Source: Planctomycetota bacterium
GTDB lineage: Bacteria > Planctomycetota > OFTM77
Direction: 5' to 3'
Length of the DNA: 64,000 bases
NCBI GenBank assembly: GCA_029260795.1
Contig: JAJDCO010000098.1
Location: 62,001-126,000 of the forward strand
Under the pieces are notes generated by a model that was given only the letters and a program-made list of their open reading frames with translations, was not told the origin of the DNA and searched no databases. Position 1 is the stretch's first letter. Each line of letters starts with the position of its first letter. A program made the translations under genes and the position numbers. Shown in pieces: positions 9,947 to 19,406 of this stretch.

Positions 9947-10963
9947 ATGGAGCGGGCACCCGGCACCGATCTCGCCGAAGGCGACGTCGCCGCGATCGAT
10001 GAGCTGCGGAATTGCTACGCGAAGCTCTGTGACGAGCTCGGGAAAGTCATCGTCGGCCAAGCGGGGGTCATCGAGCAGATGGCCATCTGCCTCTTTGCTC
10101 GCGGACACGCGCTCCTCATGGGCGTGCCGGGGCTGGCGAAGACGTTGCTGGTCAGCAGCTTGTCCGAGACGCTCGATCTCAAGTTTCGACGCATTCAGTT
10201 CACGCCCGATCTGATGCCGATGGACATCACCGGCACCGACATCCTCCAGGAGACTCCGGGCGGTCGCCGCGAGCTCGAGTTCGTCTCGGGTCCGGTCTTC
10301 GCCAACATCGTGCTCGCCGACGAGATCAATCGTGCTCCCTCGAAGACGCAGGCAGCGATGCTCGAGGCGATGCAGGAGCAGCGCGTGACCGTCGCCGGGC
10401 GCACGTTCCAGCTCGAGCGCCCGTTCTTCGTCCTCGCCACGCAGAACCCGGTCGAGCAAGAGGGTACCTATCCGCTACCCGAGGCGCAGCTCGATCGGTT
10501 CATGTTCTTGATCGAGGTCGACTATCCGTCGCGCGCCGAGGAGATTGAGATCGCACGCCGCACCACAGGCGTCTCGCTCCCGCCACTCGAGCCGATCATG
10601 AATGCCGAGGAGGTGCTCCGCTTCCAGGATCTCGTTCGCCGCGTCCCGGTCCCGGATCACGTCTACGAGTTCGCCGTCGACCTCACTCGCCGCACGCGAC
10701 CGACAGACGAGGTCTCGCCGGACTGGCTCGAGCCCTTGGTCGGGTGGGGCGCGGGGCCACGCGGCGTGCAGTACCTCGTCCTCGGAGCCAAGGCGCGCGC
10801 CGCGCTGCTCGGCAGCTACATGGTGCGCCTCGAGGACGTGATCGCCGTGTCCGAGTCGGTGCTGACGCATCGCGTTCTCACGACCTTCTCGGCCGAGTCG
10901 GAAGGGATCGCCAGCCGTGACGTCGTGCGCCGTCTCGTCGAGGAGCTGCGCGAGGAGGGGTAG
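9947..10963 (+). CDS. MoxR-family AAA+ ATPase
   Basis: The ATG at 9947 follows an AGGAGGG site by a few bases and gives 338 residues, normal for MoxR. The P-loop is GVPGLAKT (residues 59-66), Walker B is in IVLADEINRAP, and sensor and lid regions follow (ATQNPVEQEGTYPLPEAQLDRF). MoxR ATPases act as chaperones that load or mature metal- or vWA-domain partners. Here the next three genes all encode vWA-like proteins, the standard partner arrangement. The gene opens a tightly spaced operon of eight or nine genes running to 24.5 kb. Confidence 0.96.
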   Translation: MERAPGTDLAEGDVAAIDELRNCYAKLCDELGKVIVGQAGVIEQMAICLFARGHALLMGVPGLAKTLLVSSLSETLDLKFRRIQFTPDLMPMDITGTDILQETPGGRRELEFVSGPVFANIVLADEINRAPSKTQAAMLEAMQEQRVTVAGRTFQLERPFFVLATQNPVEQEGTYPLPEAQLDRFMFLIEVDYPSRAEEIEIARRTTGVSLPPLEPIMNAEEVLRFQDLVRRVPVPDHVYEFAVDLTRRTRPTDEVSPDWLEPLVGWGAGPRGVQYLVLGAKARAALLGSYMVRLEDVIAVSESVLTHRVLTTFSAESEGIASRDVVRRLVEELREEG

Positions 10964-10966
10964 ACC

Positions 10967-11875
10967 GTGGCGGATCAGCTCCAGCGCGACTTCCTGGATC
11001 CGAAGGTCCTCAGCCGTTTGGCGGGGCTGTCGCTTCATGCGCGTCAACCGATGCTCGGCAGCGTGTCTGGCAAGCACCGAAGCCCGATTCGGGGCTCGAG
11101 CCTCGAGTTCGCGCAGTACCGCAAGTATGTGCCCGGTGACGATACGCGGCGCCTGGACTGGCGAGCCTATGGCCGAAGCGATCGCTTCTACATCAAGGAG
11201 TTCGAAGCGGACACGAACCTGCGCCTGTGTCTGCTCGTCGATGTGAGCGGATCGATGGGGGCGGGTGAAGGAGGACGGACCAAGCTCGAGACCGCGCGCC
11301 GACTCGCCGCGACGCTGGCCTATCTCGCCGTCGGTCAAGGCGATGCCGTCGGGTTGACCGGGGCGGGTGAGGGGCGACGGCTGGACATCGCTCCCAAGCG
11401 CAGCGTCGCGCACCTACGCACGGTGCTCGACGAGATCGGGCGGCTGAAAGCCACGGGTGGCACATGCCTGAGCGAGGCGCTCCACGAGGCGGCCGAGCGG
11501 ATTCGCCAACGGGCGCTGATCGTGATCCTGTCCGATCTCTTTCTGCCACCGGAGCAGCTGCGCGGATGCTTTCAGCATCTGCGCTTTCGCAAGCACGACG
11601 TCGCGGTCCTGCATCTCCTCGAGCAGCGTGAGCTCGACCTCGACTTCGATCGCCCGGTGCGCTTCATCGACCTCGAAGGGGGGCCGGCGGTGCTGGCGGA
11701 TCCGGAGATGATCTCGCGACAGTATCGCCAAGCCGTGCAAGCGTATCTCGCCGAGCTGGCTGTCGTGACCCGCGAGGCGGCCATCGACTACCACCGCGTC
11801 GAGATTCACGAGGATCCGGGCGACGTCCTGGCGCGCTTTCTCCTGAGCCGCACTCCGAAGAAGGCTCGCCGATGA
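10967..11875 (+). CDS. DUF58 protein with a vWA-like fold
   Basis: A GTG start three bases after the MoxR stop gives 302 residues. The DUF58 signature lies at about residues 40-75 (RGSSLEFAQYRKYVPGDDTRRLDWRAYGR is the matching stretch, split here by function into a positioning loop and a conserved basic patch). A metal-binding DVSGS motif follows at about residues 91-95. No membrane helix is present. Such proteins are the usual MoxR substrates or partners. The gene ends overlapping the next start (ATGA). Confidence 0.94.
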   Translation: MADQLQRDFLDPKVLSRLAGLSLHARQPMLGSVSGKHRSPIRGSSLEFAQYRKYVPGDDTRRLDWRAYGRSDRFYIKEFEADTNLRLCLLVDVSGSMGAGEGGRTKLETARRLAATLAYLAVGQGDAVGLTGAGEGRRLDIAPKRSVAHLRTVLDEIGRLKATGGTCLSEALHEAAERIRQRALIVILSDLFLPPEQLRGCFQHLRFRKHDVAVLHLLEQRELDLDFDRPVRFIDLEGGPAVLADPEMISRQYRQAVQAYLAELAVVTREAAIDYHRVEIHEDPGDVLARFLLSRTPKKARR

Positions 11876-13854
11876 GCTTCCTGCAACCGCTGATGCTCTT
11901 CGCGTTGCCGGCGATCGCCTTGCCGATTCTCATTCACCTCCTGAATCGGCGTCGTCATCTTCCCGTGCGCTGGGGACCGATGATGTTCCTGATCGACGCG
12001 AAGAAGATGGCCCGGGGCATGGCCCGCCTGAAGCAGTGGCTGATCCTCGCTCTGCGCACGCTGGCGATCGCGGGCTTGATCTTCGCGGCCAGCCGTCCTC
12101 TCTCCAGTGGCTGGCTGGGCGTCGCAGCCGGTGGACCGCCGGATACGATCCTGGTGCTCCTCGACCGCTCGGTGAGCATGGAGGATCAAGATCTCCAGAG
12201 TGGACGCTCCAAGCGAGCGACGGCGCTGGAGAAGATCGCGGAGCTCATCGAGGCGTGGGGGGAGGGCCCGCGGATCGTGTTGATCGAGAGCACTCGTCAA
12301 GAGCCGATCGCGATCGAGAGCGCAGAGTCGCTGCTCGATCTGCCGCAGACCGAAGGGACCTCGACCGCCGCCGACATCGCGGCTCTGCTCGAGAGTGCCG
12401 ACGATTACATCAAGATCAACGAGACGGGGCGCACGGATGTCTGGCTGTGCTCCGATCTGCGACGCAGTGACTGGGATCCGCAGGGGGGCCGTTGGCCGGC
12501 ATTGCGCGAGAGATTCCTCCAGCGCGAGAGCGTTCGCTTTTACCTGCTCTGCTATCCCGACCTTCCCTCCGACAACGTCACGATCACGGTCCCGCGAGTC
12601 GAGCGCCGACAGGTCGGCTCCCGTGCCGAGATCGTCCTCGACCTCCAGCTGAAGCGCGCCGAGGCGAGTCGGCCGCTCGAGCTTCCGATCGAGATCGTCC
12701 TGAACGGTGCCCGGTCCGTTCTGCCCGTCGAGCTGATCGACACCGAGCTTCTGCTGCAAGGGCACACGATTCCGATCGATCCGGAGGTGGAGGAAGGTCA
12801 TGGCCGCGTCGAGATTCCTCGGGACGGCAACCCGCTGGACAACGTGATCTACTTCGCCTTCGCCGATCGCCCCGAGCGGCGCGCGGTGGTCGTGAGCGAA
12901 GATCCCGTGAGTGCTCGCGCGCTGCGCATCGCCGCCGGCAGCTCCCTCGATCCCGCGATCGCGACCTCCGCCATCGAGCTCTCACTTCAGCAGACGAACC
13001 AGATCGAATGGGACGCGACGGCATTGATCCTGTGGCAGGCTCCGCTGCCCGACGGGATCGTGGCGCAGCAGCTCGAGGACTTCGTCGCACGCGGACGCGC
13101 CCTGATCGTCTTTCCCTCCCAGACTCCGAACGACCGCGAGCTGTTCGGGCTTCGCTGGAGCACCTGGCGCGAGGATCCGGGCGTCGCCATGAAGATCTCG
13201 ACCTGGCGCTGGGATACCGATCTCTTGGCCAACGCGGCCAGCGGTCGCTCCCTACCGATCGGGGAGCTCGAGACCTATCGCTTCTGCTCCCTGCAGGGTC
13301 CGGGCCGCGACTTGGCGCGCTTCGACTCGGGGGACGCGTTGCTGCGGCGAGCAACGCGCGACGGCGGCGGCGGCGTGTACTTCTGCTCGACGCTGCCGCG
13401 GGCGAGCCACTCCAGCCTCGCCCGAGACGGCATCGCCCTCTACGTGATGGTGCAGCGCGCGCTCGAGTCCGGCGCCGCTTCGCTCGCCCGCGCACGGCAG
13501 CTCACGACCGGTGAGCAGTCCATGGATGGGTGGGAGGTCGTCGCCTCGAGCGACTCGAGCACGCTGCCTTCCGAGCGCGATGCGCAGGCCGGAGTCTATC
13601 ACTTGAATCGAGACTGGATCGCCGTCAACCGGCCGCCGAGTGAGGATCAGGCGGAGATCGTGTCCGACGACGCGCTCGCGCGGCTCTTCGAAGGCCTGCG
13701 CATGGAGCGAGTCGACGACGAGGTCGGGTCCTCGGCCGGGCTGGCGAACGAGGTGTGGCAGATCTTCCTGATCGTGATGGGCCTGTGTCTGCTGGGGGAG
13801 GCCTGGCTCTCGATGCCAGAGCGCAAGGTCGCTCGCGGAGGGGCGAGCGCATGA
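11872..13854 (+). CDS. BatA-type membrane protein with a vWA domain
   Basis: The protein has 660 residues. The N-terminal BatA domain holds two membrane helices (about residues 5-22 and 57-75) around the conserved LPILIHLLNRRRH. A vWA domain follows with the metal-site motif DRSVS at about residue 98. A third helix near residues 632-650 (EVWQIFLIVMGLCLLGEAW) anchors the C-terminus, so most of the protein is periplasmic. Related genes in other phyla are called aerotolerance regulators, but the role in this clade is unproven. The start overlaps the DUF58 gene and the end overlaps the next gene. Confidence 0.92.
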   Translation: MSFLQPLMLFALPAIALPILIHLLNRRRHLPVRWGPMMFLIDAKKMARGMARLKQWLILALRTLAIAGLIFAASRPLSSGWLGVAAGGPPDTILVLLDRSVSMEDQDLQSGRSKRATALEKIAELIEAWGEGPRIVLIESTRQEPIAIESAESLLDLPQTEGTSTAADIAALLESADDYIKINETGRTDVWLCSDLRRSDWDPQGGRWPALRERFLQRESVRFYLLCYPDLPSDNVTITVPRVERRQVGSRAEIVLDLQLKRAEASRPLELPIEIVLNGARSVLPVELIDTELLLQGHTIPIDPEVEEGHGRVEIPRDGNPLDNVIYFAFADRPERRAVVVSEDPVSARALRIAAGSSLDPAIATSAIELSLQQTNQIEWDATALILWQAPLPDGIVAQQLEDFVARGRALIVFPSQTPNDRELFGLRWSTWREDPGVAMKISTWRWDTDLLANAASGRSLPIGELETYRFCSLQGPGRDLARFDSGDALLRRATRDGGGGVYFCSTLPRASHSSLARDGIALYVMVQRALESGAASLARARQLTTGEQSMDGWEVVASSDSSTLPSERDAQAGVYHLNRDWIAVNRPPSEDQAEIVSDDALARLFEGLRMERVDDEVGSSAGLANEVWQIFLIVMGLCLLGEAWLSMPERKVARGGASA

Positions 13855-16049
13855 AGGGGCAAGAGTTCCTCTCATTCCAAGGCACGACTCTCACTCTGAT
13901 CGTCTCGATCGTCTTCGTGCTGGCGATCGCGGTGTTGGCGGTCGTCGCTTGGCGACGCAGCGGCTTTCGATCCCGCACCGGCCTGCTCGAAGGCTTGCGC
14001 GTGCTCATTGCCATCGGCGTTGCGGTGACGATGAACCAGCCCGAGTGGCAGATCGAGTTCGAGCCCGAGGCGCGCCCGACGCTCGTCGTGCTGTGGGATG
14101 ATTCGACCAGCATGCAGACGCGTGACGTCCGCGATCCCGACCAGCCACAGGAGGCGGCACGCACCCGACACGAGTGGACCGAGCCGCTCACCCAGCGCGA
14201 GCATTGGAAGCCGGTGCTCGATCGACTCGATGTCGTGATCGAGCCACTGTCGTCGGCGGCCGGACAGAGCCCCGACGTGACCGACTTGTCGACGGCACTG
14301 ATGAGCACGCTGGACCGACATGCGAACTTGCGAGGCATCGTGCTCGCCTCTGACGGAGACTGGAATGCCGGCCGCTCTCCGGTGACCGCCGCGACGCGAC
14401 TCCGCATGCAGGGCGTGCCCGTGTTTCCGATCGGCGTCGGCAGCGAGACTCGAGTGCCCGATCTCGCGATCGAATCCGTCGACGTCCCGAGCTTCGGAGT
14501 CGCCGGCAAGAAGCTGGTGATTCCGTTCGTCATCGACAGCCGGCTGCCGCGTCCGTTCGAGACGACCCTCACCTTGACCTCGACCTTCGGGGACGAGGTG
14601 ACCCATCCCATCACGATTCCCGCTCAGGGACGGCTCGAGGACACCCTCGTCTGGACGCCGAAGCAGACGGGCGAAGGCGAGCTGGTGCTCACGGTTCCCG
14701 CCCACTCGAGCGAGTCGCTCCTCGAGAACAACTCGCGGCGCGTTCCGATCGCGATTCGCGACGAGGCGCTGTCGGTGCTCGTGGTCGAGTCGTTCCCGCG
14801 CTGGGAGTATCGGTACCTCCGCAACGCGCTCTTCCGCGATCCGGGCGTGAACGTGTCCTGCCTCCTCTTCCATCCCGGCCTCGCCAAGCCCGGTGGTGGC
14901 CCCGGATACCTCGATGCCTTTCCGGCTACCCTCGAGGAGCTGTCTCGGTACGACGTCGTGTTTCTCGGCGATGTCGGCGTTCGAGAGGGGCAGCTCACCG
15001 AGGAGCAATGTCGCCTGCTCAAGGGGCTGGTACAGAATCAGGCCGCCGGCATCGTCTTCCTCCCGGGTCGCCGCGGCTATCAGCACTCGCTGATCGGCAC
15101 CGAGCTCGAGGAGATATCACCGGTCCTGCTCGACCCGCTGCAGCCGCGGGGCTGGGGCTCGCGGCTCCCGATGGCCTTCGAGCTGACCGGGACCGGTCGG
15201 CGCAGTCTGCTGACCCAGCTCGTCGAAGGCGAGGCGAGGAACGCGGAGCTCTGGAGAACCTTGCCCGGATTCCAATGGTATGCCCCGGTCGTGCGGGCGA
15301 AGGCGGGAAGCCAGGTGCTGGCCGTTCATGGGTCGGAGTCGAACCGCTGGGGCCGACTGCCGCTGATCGTGTCGCGCACCTCCCAGACCGGCAAGATCCT
15401 GTTCATGGGGACGGACTCGGCGTGGCGTTGGCGCGAGGGTGTCGAGGATCGCTACCACTATCGATTCTGGGGACAGGTCGTTCGCTGGATGGCGTACCAG
15501 CGACACATGGCGCGCGGCGAGTCGATTCGGCTGTTCTACTCACCCGATCGCCCCGAGGTCGGTCGGGTCGTCTCGCTCAACGCGAACGTGAGCGGAGCCG
15601 GCGGTGAGCCCCTGCAGGAGGGGGAGGTCCTGGTACAAGCCGTCGCTCCGTCGGGCAAGACCGAGACCGTTCGCCTCACGGCCCGCAACGAGGAATGGGG
15701 GCTCTTCACGGGCTCCTTTCTCCCCGACGAGTCAGGAGAGTTCACGCTTCACGTCTCCAACTCGGAGGGCGGTGCCATCGAGACTCGCCTCACGGTCGAA
15801 GGCGTTGACCCCGAGCGTCCGGGACAGCCGGCTCGGCCCGACGTGCTCGCCGAGATCGCCTCGCTCACTCGCGGGGAGATGTTCGAGACCTTCGAGCTGG
15901 GACCCATGATCGAGCGGATCCGAGCGCTGCCCGAGCCCGAGCCGGAGATCCGGCGACTTCGCCTGTGGTGTCATCCCGCCTGGATTGGGTTTCTCGTCCT
16001 GCTTCTCGGAATCTTCTGGATTGGGCGTAAACTGGTCGGATCGATCTGA
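13851..16049 (+). CDS. Membrane-anchored vWA / glutamine-amidotransferase-like protein
   Basis: The ATG at 13851 overlaps the previous stop (ATGA), giving 732 residues; a longer frame upstream lies within the neighbour gene. There are two N-terminal helices (about residues 15-36 and 47-62) and one near the C-terminus (HPAWIGFLVLLLGIFWIG). A vWA domain has the metal-site motif DDSTS at about residues 82-86. The middle (about residues 300-520) resembles the class I glutamine-amidotransferase-like fold often fused to these proteins, without an obvious catalytic Cys triad. The C-terminal third looks like beta-sandwich domains. It most likely works with the preceding three proteins. Confidence 0.88.
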   Translation: MKGQEFLSFQGTTLTLIVSIVFVLAIAVLAVVAWRRSGFRSRTGLLEGLRVLIAIGVAVTMNQPEWQIEFEPEARPTLVVLWDDSTSMQTRDVRDPDQPQEAARTRHEWTEPLTQREHWKPVLDRLDVVIEPLSSAAGQSPDVTDLSTALMSTLDRHANLRGIVLASDGDWNAGRSPVTAATRLRMQGVPVFPIGVGSETRVPDLAIESVDVPSFGVAGKKLVIPFVIDSRLPRPFETTLTLTSTFGDEVTHPITIPAQGRLEDTLVWTPKQTGEGELVLTVPAHSSESLLENNSRRVPIAIRDEALSVLVVESFPRWEYRYLRNALFRDPGVNVSCLLFHPGLAKPGGGPGYLDAFPATLEELSRYDVVFLGDVGVREGQLTEEQCRLLKGLVQNQAAGIVFLPGRRGYQHSLIGTELEEISPVLLDPLQPRGWGSRLPMAFELTGTGRRSLLTQLVEGEARNAELWRTLPGFQWYAPVVRAKAGSQVLAVHGSESNRWGRLPLIVSRTSQTGKILFMGTDSAWRWREGVEDRYHYRFWGQVVRWMAYQRHMARGESIRLFYSPDRPEVGRVVSLNANVSGAGGEPLQEGEVLVQAVAPSGKTETVRLTARNEEWGLFTGSFLPDESGEFTLHVSNSEGGAIETRLTVEGVDPERPGQPARPDVLAEIASLTRGEMFETFELGPMIERIRALPEPEPEIRRLRLWCHPAWIGFLVLLLGIFWIGRKLVGSI

Positions 16050-16106
16050 TCCCGCTCGGTTGTCCGCGAACCCTCTCCCACCATTGTCCGAAAGGAACGG
16101 GTTCTC

Positions 16107-18773
16107 ATGGAGCTGCGATCGACCTCTCACCCGCTCGAGCTCCCGGCCGGCACTCGGTCGAAGCTGCGCGAGCTTCAACGACGCGTTTGGCGCCTCAAGC
16201 TCTTCGAAGGCTTCCTGCGAGTCTTCTTCGGCTTGGCGGTCTCCTACCTCGCCGTCCTCGGCTTGGATCGTCTCGGTGAGACCCCGAGCTGGCTGCGCGG
16301 CACGATCCTGATCGCCGGCTCCAGCGTCTTGGCCGTGTGGCTTCCGCTGCATTGCCGACGTTGGATCTGGCGAACGCGCAAGTGGGAGCAGGTGGCGCGA
16401 CTCCTGCGGCATCGATCGCCTCGACTGAGCGATCAGCTGCTCGGCGTGATCGAGCTGGTGCGCAATCCCCAGGAGCAGCAGCGCTCGGAAGCCCTGTGTC
16501 GGGCGGCCTTGGCTCAGGTCGATGGCGAGGTGGCTCGTCATGACCTCTCCCACGCTGTTCCGGCCACTCGTCATCGTCGTTGGACGGCTTTCGCCGCGAT
16601 GCCGCTCGCTTTGATCGTGACGGCCGTCGCTCTGGCGCCCGAGGCGAGCCAGAACGCTCTGTGGCGTTGGCTTCTCCCTTGGGGCAACGTCGAGCGCTTC
16701 ACCTTCGCTCGTCTCGAGCCGCTCCCTGCCGAGATCGTCGTGCCTGCGGCCGAGCCTTTCGATGTCGTGCTGACGTTGGCGCCCGACACCTTGTGGTCAC
16801 CCGACGTCGCGACCGCGAGCTATGCCGACCAGAGTGAGCTGACCGCCGACAAGAAATCCGGTCGCTACTCCTTCATGGTACCGCCACAGAATCGAGCGGG
16901 CCTGCTCGAGCTCGCGGTCGGCGACGCGCGCGCCGCGATCCGCGTCTTGCCGACGGCGCGACCCGAGCTGACGCAGATCGTCGCCCAGGTGCTCCTGCCC
17001 GACTATCTGCAACGCCCGGGCGAGCATCCGCGCGATCTGCGCGGCGGGAGCGTCTCGATCGTGGAAGGGAGTGAGGTGCACTTCGTGGCGACCGCCAGCC
17101 GCGAGCTCGCCTTCGCCACGATGAACGGCCTCCGACAGAATGTCTCGGGCGCGCAGATCTCCACCCGCCCCGTGCCAGTGCTCGCGCCCAGCCGCCACGA
17201 GCTCTCCTGGCGCGATCGATTCGGGCTGGAGGCGCGGGCGCCGTTTGCGTTCGAGGTGCGGAGCACCGAGGACGAGGCACCGACCCTGATCGTGAACGAG
17301 CTGGCGAGCGAGACCGTGCTCTTGGTCGACGACGTGCTGTCGTTCGAGGTCGAAGTGCACGATGATTTCGGCGTGCGAGAGGTGGGGCTGGAGTGGGCGG
17401 GTGTCGAGGATCGCTTCGACAACCCGGAGCCCGCGCACGGTGAGAAGATCATCGCGGCCGGCCGACCCGATCTCGAGCGGGTCGTGGCTTCGGCGACGTT
17501 CAGTGCCGGCAGCGACGGCGTCCCGCCGCAGACCTTGAAGCTACGACTCTCTGCGATCGACTATCACCCCGAGCGAGGGCGAGTCACCTCGAGGCCCTTC
17601 ACGGTGGTGGTGCTGAGCGCCGAGGATCACGCCATCTGGCTCACGCGCCAGCTCAACGAGTGGCAACGCCGAAACCTCGAAGTCTACGAGCGCGAGCAGC
17701 AGCTCTATCAAACCAACCGGGAGCTGCGCGCGTTGCCCGCGGACGCGATCGATCGACCCGAGAATCGCCGTCGAATCGAGACGCAAGCTCGGGCCGAAGC
17801 GACCAATGCGCGGCGGCTGGAAGCGCTCACGCGTGCCGGTGAGGAGCTCGTTCGTGAGGCCACTCGCAATGATCAGTTCAATGCGACCAATCTCGAAGAC
17901 CTCGCTCGCGTGCTGCAAGCGCTCGCCGATCTGGCTGAGAATCGCATGCCCTCCGTGGCCGATCTCCTGAAGCAGTCGGCGGCTTCGCCCGGCTCCCTCG
18001 CCCAGGCCTCACCACGCCCGGTGGATCCGAAGGCGAGCGAAGCCGGAGAGACGCCGCCGTCGGTCTCGTCGGATCGAGACTCGAAGAGTGCCAGCAGCTC
18101 GGGTGCGGCCGAGCCCAGCCCGATCCCCGGCCTGGGCGACACCGAGTCGAGCCTCGGTGGCAAGGAGGAAGACGAGCCGTCCGAGTCGACGCCGAAGGAG
18201 TCGCCGCCCGGTCGTCTGACGTTGCCGTCCACGACGCTGGCAGGCACGGCGCCGCCGAGCAAGGATTCAGAGCCGCCCGCACCCAAGGACCCGCTCGATC
18301 GCGCGCTCGAGGAGCAGGAGAAGCTGCTGGCCGAGTTCGCTCGCGTGAGCGACGAGCTGCGCCGCATCTTGGGAGAGCTGGAAGGCAGCACCTTCGTCAA
18401 GCGCTTCAAGGCCGCTTCGCGAATGCAGATCGAGGTCGCCCGAGACGTCAATCGGAACCTGCTGTCCTCGTTCGGCATTCCCAAGGAAGAGCGCGAGGAG
18501 GAGTCCTGGCCCCCACTGCTGGCGGATCGGGAGGTGCGCGAGAGCGGAAAAGTCGCGCTCATCCAGGAGGACCTCGAGGCGTACTTCAATCGCACCCAGG
18601 AGGGTAAGTTCGAGACGGTGCTTCGCGAGATGATCGACGTCGGCGTCGTGAACGGTCTGCACACGCTCTCGGCGGATGTCGAGGAAGGCCTCGACGGCCA
18701 GACGATCGCACGGGCCGAGTACTGGGCCGATGCCTTGGACCGATGGGCGGAGCAGCTCGTCGGCCCGGGCTGA
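16107..18773 (+). CDS. Large coiled-coil membrane protein, first part (ends at an in-frame TGA)
   Basis: The 888 residues start with two membrane helices (about residues 37-55 and 66-82), then a beta-rich region, then a long charged helical region with a Pro/Ser/Glu-rich stretch (about 610-730). It is the kind of large unannotated protein that follows BatA/vWA genes in planctomycetes. The TGA at 18771-18773 is followed, in the same frame, by 13 sense codons and then the next open frame, which continues a helical protein without a gap. I read the two as one broken gene. No domain name can be given with confidence. Confidence 0.8.
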   Translation: MELRSTSHPLELPAGTRSKLRELQRRVWRLKLFEGFLRVFFGLAVSYLAVLGLDRLGETPSWLRGTILIAGSSVLAVWLPLHCRRWIWRTRKWEQVARLLRHRSPRLSDQLLGVIELVRNPQEQQRSEALCRAALAQVDGEVARHDLSHAVPATRHRRWTAFAAMPLALIVTAVALAPEASQNALWRWLLPWGNVERFTFARLEPLPAEIVVPAAEPFDVVLTLAPDTLWSPDVATASYADQSELTADKKSGRYSFMVPPQNRAGLLELAVGDARAAIRVLPTARPELTQIVAQVLLPDYLQRPGEHPRDLRGGSVSIVEGSEVHFVATASRELAFATMNGLRQNVSGAQISTRPVPVLAPSRHELSWRDRFGLEARAPFAFEVRSTEDEAPTLIVNELASETVLLVDDVLSFEVEVHDDFGVREVGLEWAGVEDRFDNPEPAHGEKIIAAGRPDLERVVASATFSAGSDGVPPQTLKLRLSAIDYHPERGRVTSRPFTVVVLSAEDHAIWLTRQLNEWQRRNLEVYEREQQLYQTNRELRALPADAIDRPENRRRIETQARAEATNARRLEALTRAGEELVREATRNDQFNATNLEDLARVLQALADLAENRMPSVADLLKQSAASPGSLAQASPRPVDPKASEAGETPPSVSSDRDSKSASSSGAAEPSPIPGLGDTESSLGGKEEDEPSESTPKESPPGRLTLPSTTLAGTAPPSKDSEPPAPKDPLDRALEEQEKLLAEFARVSDELRRILGELEGSTFVKRFKAASRMQIEVARDVNRNLLSSFGIPKEEREEESWPPLLADREVRESGKVALIQEDLEAYFNRTQEGKFETVLREMIDVGVVNGLHTLSADVEEGLDGQTIARAEYWADALDRWAEQLVGPG

Positions 18774-19406
18774 CCCGGCGGGGGCTCTTCCGAGAGCCCT
18801 TCGGGCGACAGTTTGCCGCCCGCCCTCGTGCTCGAGATCCTCAAGATCCTCGAGAAGGAGATCGACCTCCGCGATGAGACTCGAACTGCTCAACAAGCTC
18901 GTCCGGCCCTCGACGCCGACGCGTTCGCGGCTCGGGCCGCGCCCCTCGCCGACACCCAGCAGTCGCTCGGCGAGCGCGTGCAGGCCGTGGGTGAGAGCAT
19001 TCGCGATCTTCCTGACGGCTCCCGGCAGTTCGGCCGCGAGCTGGCCCTGCTGGATCGGGTGGAGCAGGTGATGGACGAAGCGACGAGCCTGCTGCAGCGA
19101 CCCGAGACCGGTCCGATGACGATCGCCGCCGAGACCGAGGCCATCGAGCTGCTGCTGGCAGCCAAGCGCATCAACCCCAACGGAGGCGGAGGCGGGGGCG
19201 GCTCGAGCCCGGGAGGCGGCGGAAGTGGGACGACGCAGCAGGCAGCGCTCGCGTTGCTCGGCGAAGGCACGGCTCCCCATGCGTCTCCGGATTCTCGTGA
19301 GGTGGCTCAGGGCGTCGGCAAGTCCGGTCGCGAGCTGCCCGAGGAGTTCCGCTTCGGGCTCGATACCTACTTCAACACCCTCGAGAACGAAGGGCTCTCT
19401 CGATGA
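18774..19406 (+). CDS. Second part of the coiled-coil protein, in frame after the TGA
   Basis: The frame is identical to that of the preceding 888-residue part. Reading on from the TGA gives PGGGSSESPSGDSLPP and then a helical segment starting ALVLEILKILEKEI. If made on its own, the only candidate start is a TTG at 18813 (197 residues), which has no ribosome binding site. The C-terminal half has a Gly/Ser-rich linker (about residues 112-130 of that frame) and ends overlapping the next gene by four bases. The absence of a good start supports the view that it is the tail of the upstream protein. Confidence 0.75.
   Translation, partial: PGGGSSESPSGDSLPPALVLEILKILEKEIDLRDETRTAQQARPALDADAFAARAAPLADTQQSLGERVQAVGESIRDLPDGSRQFGRELALLDRVEQVMDEATSLLQRPETGPMTIAAETEAIELLLAAKRINPNGGGGGGGSSPGGGGSGTTQQAALALLGEGTAPHASPDSREVAQGVGKSGRELPEEFRFGLDTYFNTLENEGLSR

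Noticed and set aside
18771-18773. Selenocysteine at the in-frame TGA
   Set aside because: The TGA sits in a low-complexity linker, not in a catalytic motif, and no SECIS-like hairpin was evident directly after it.
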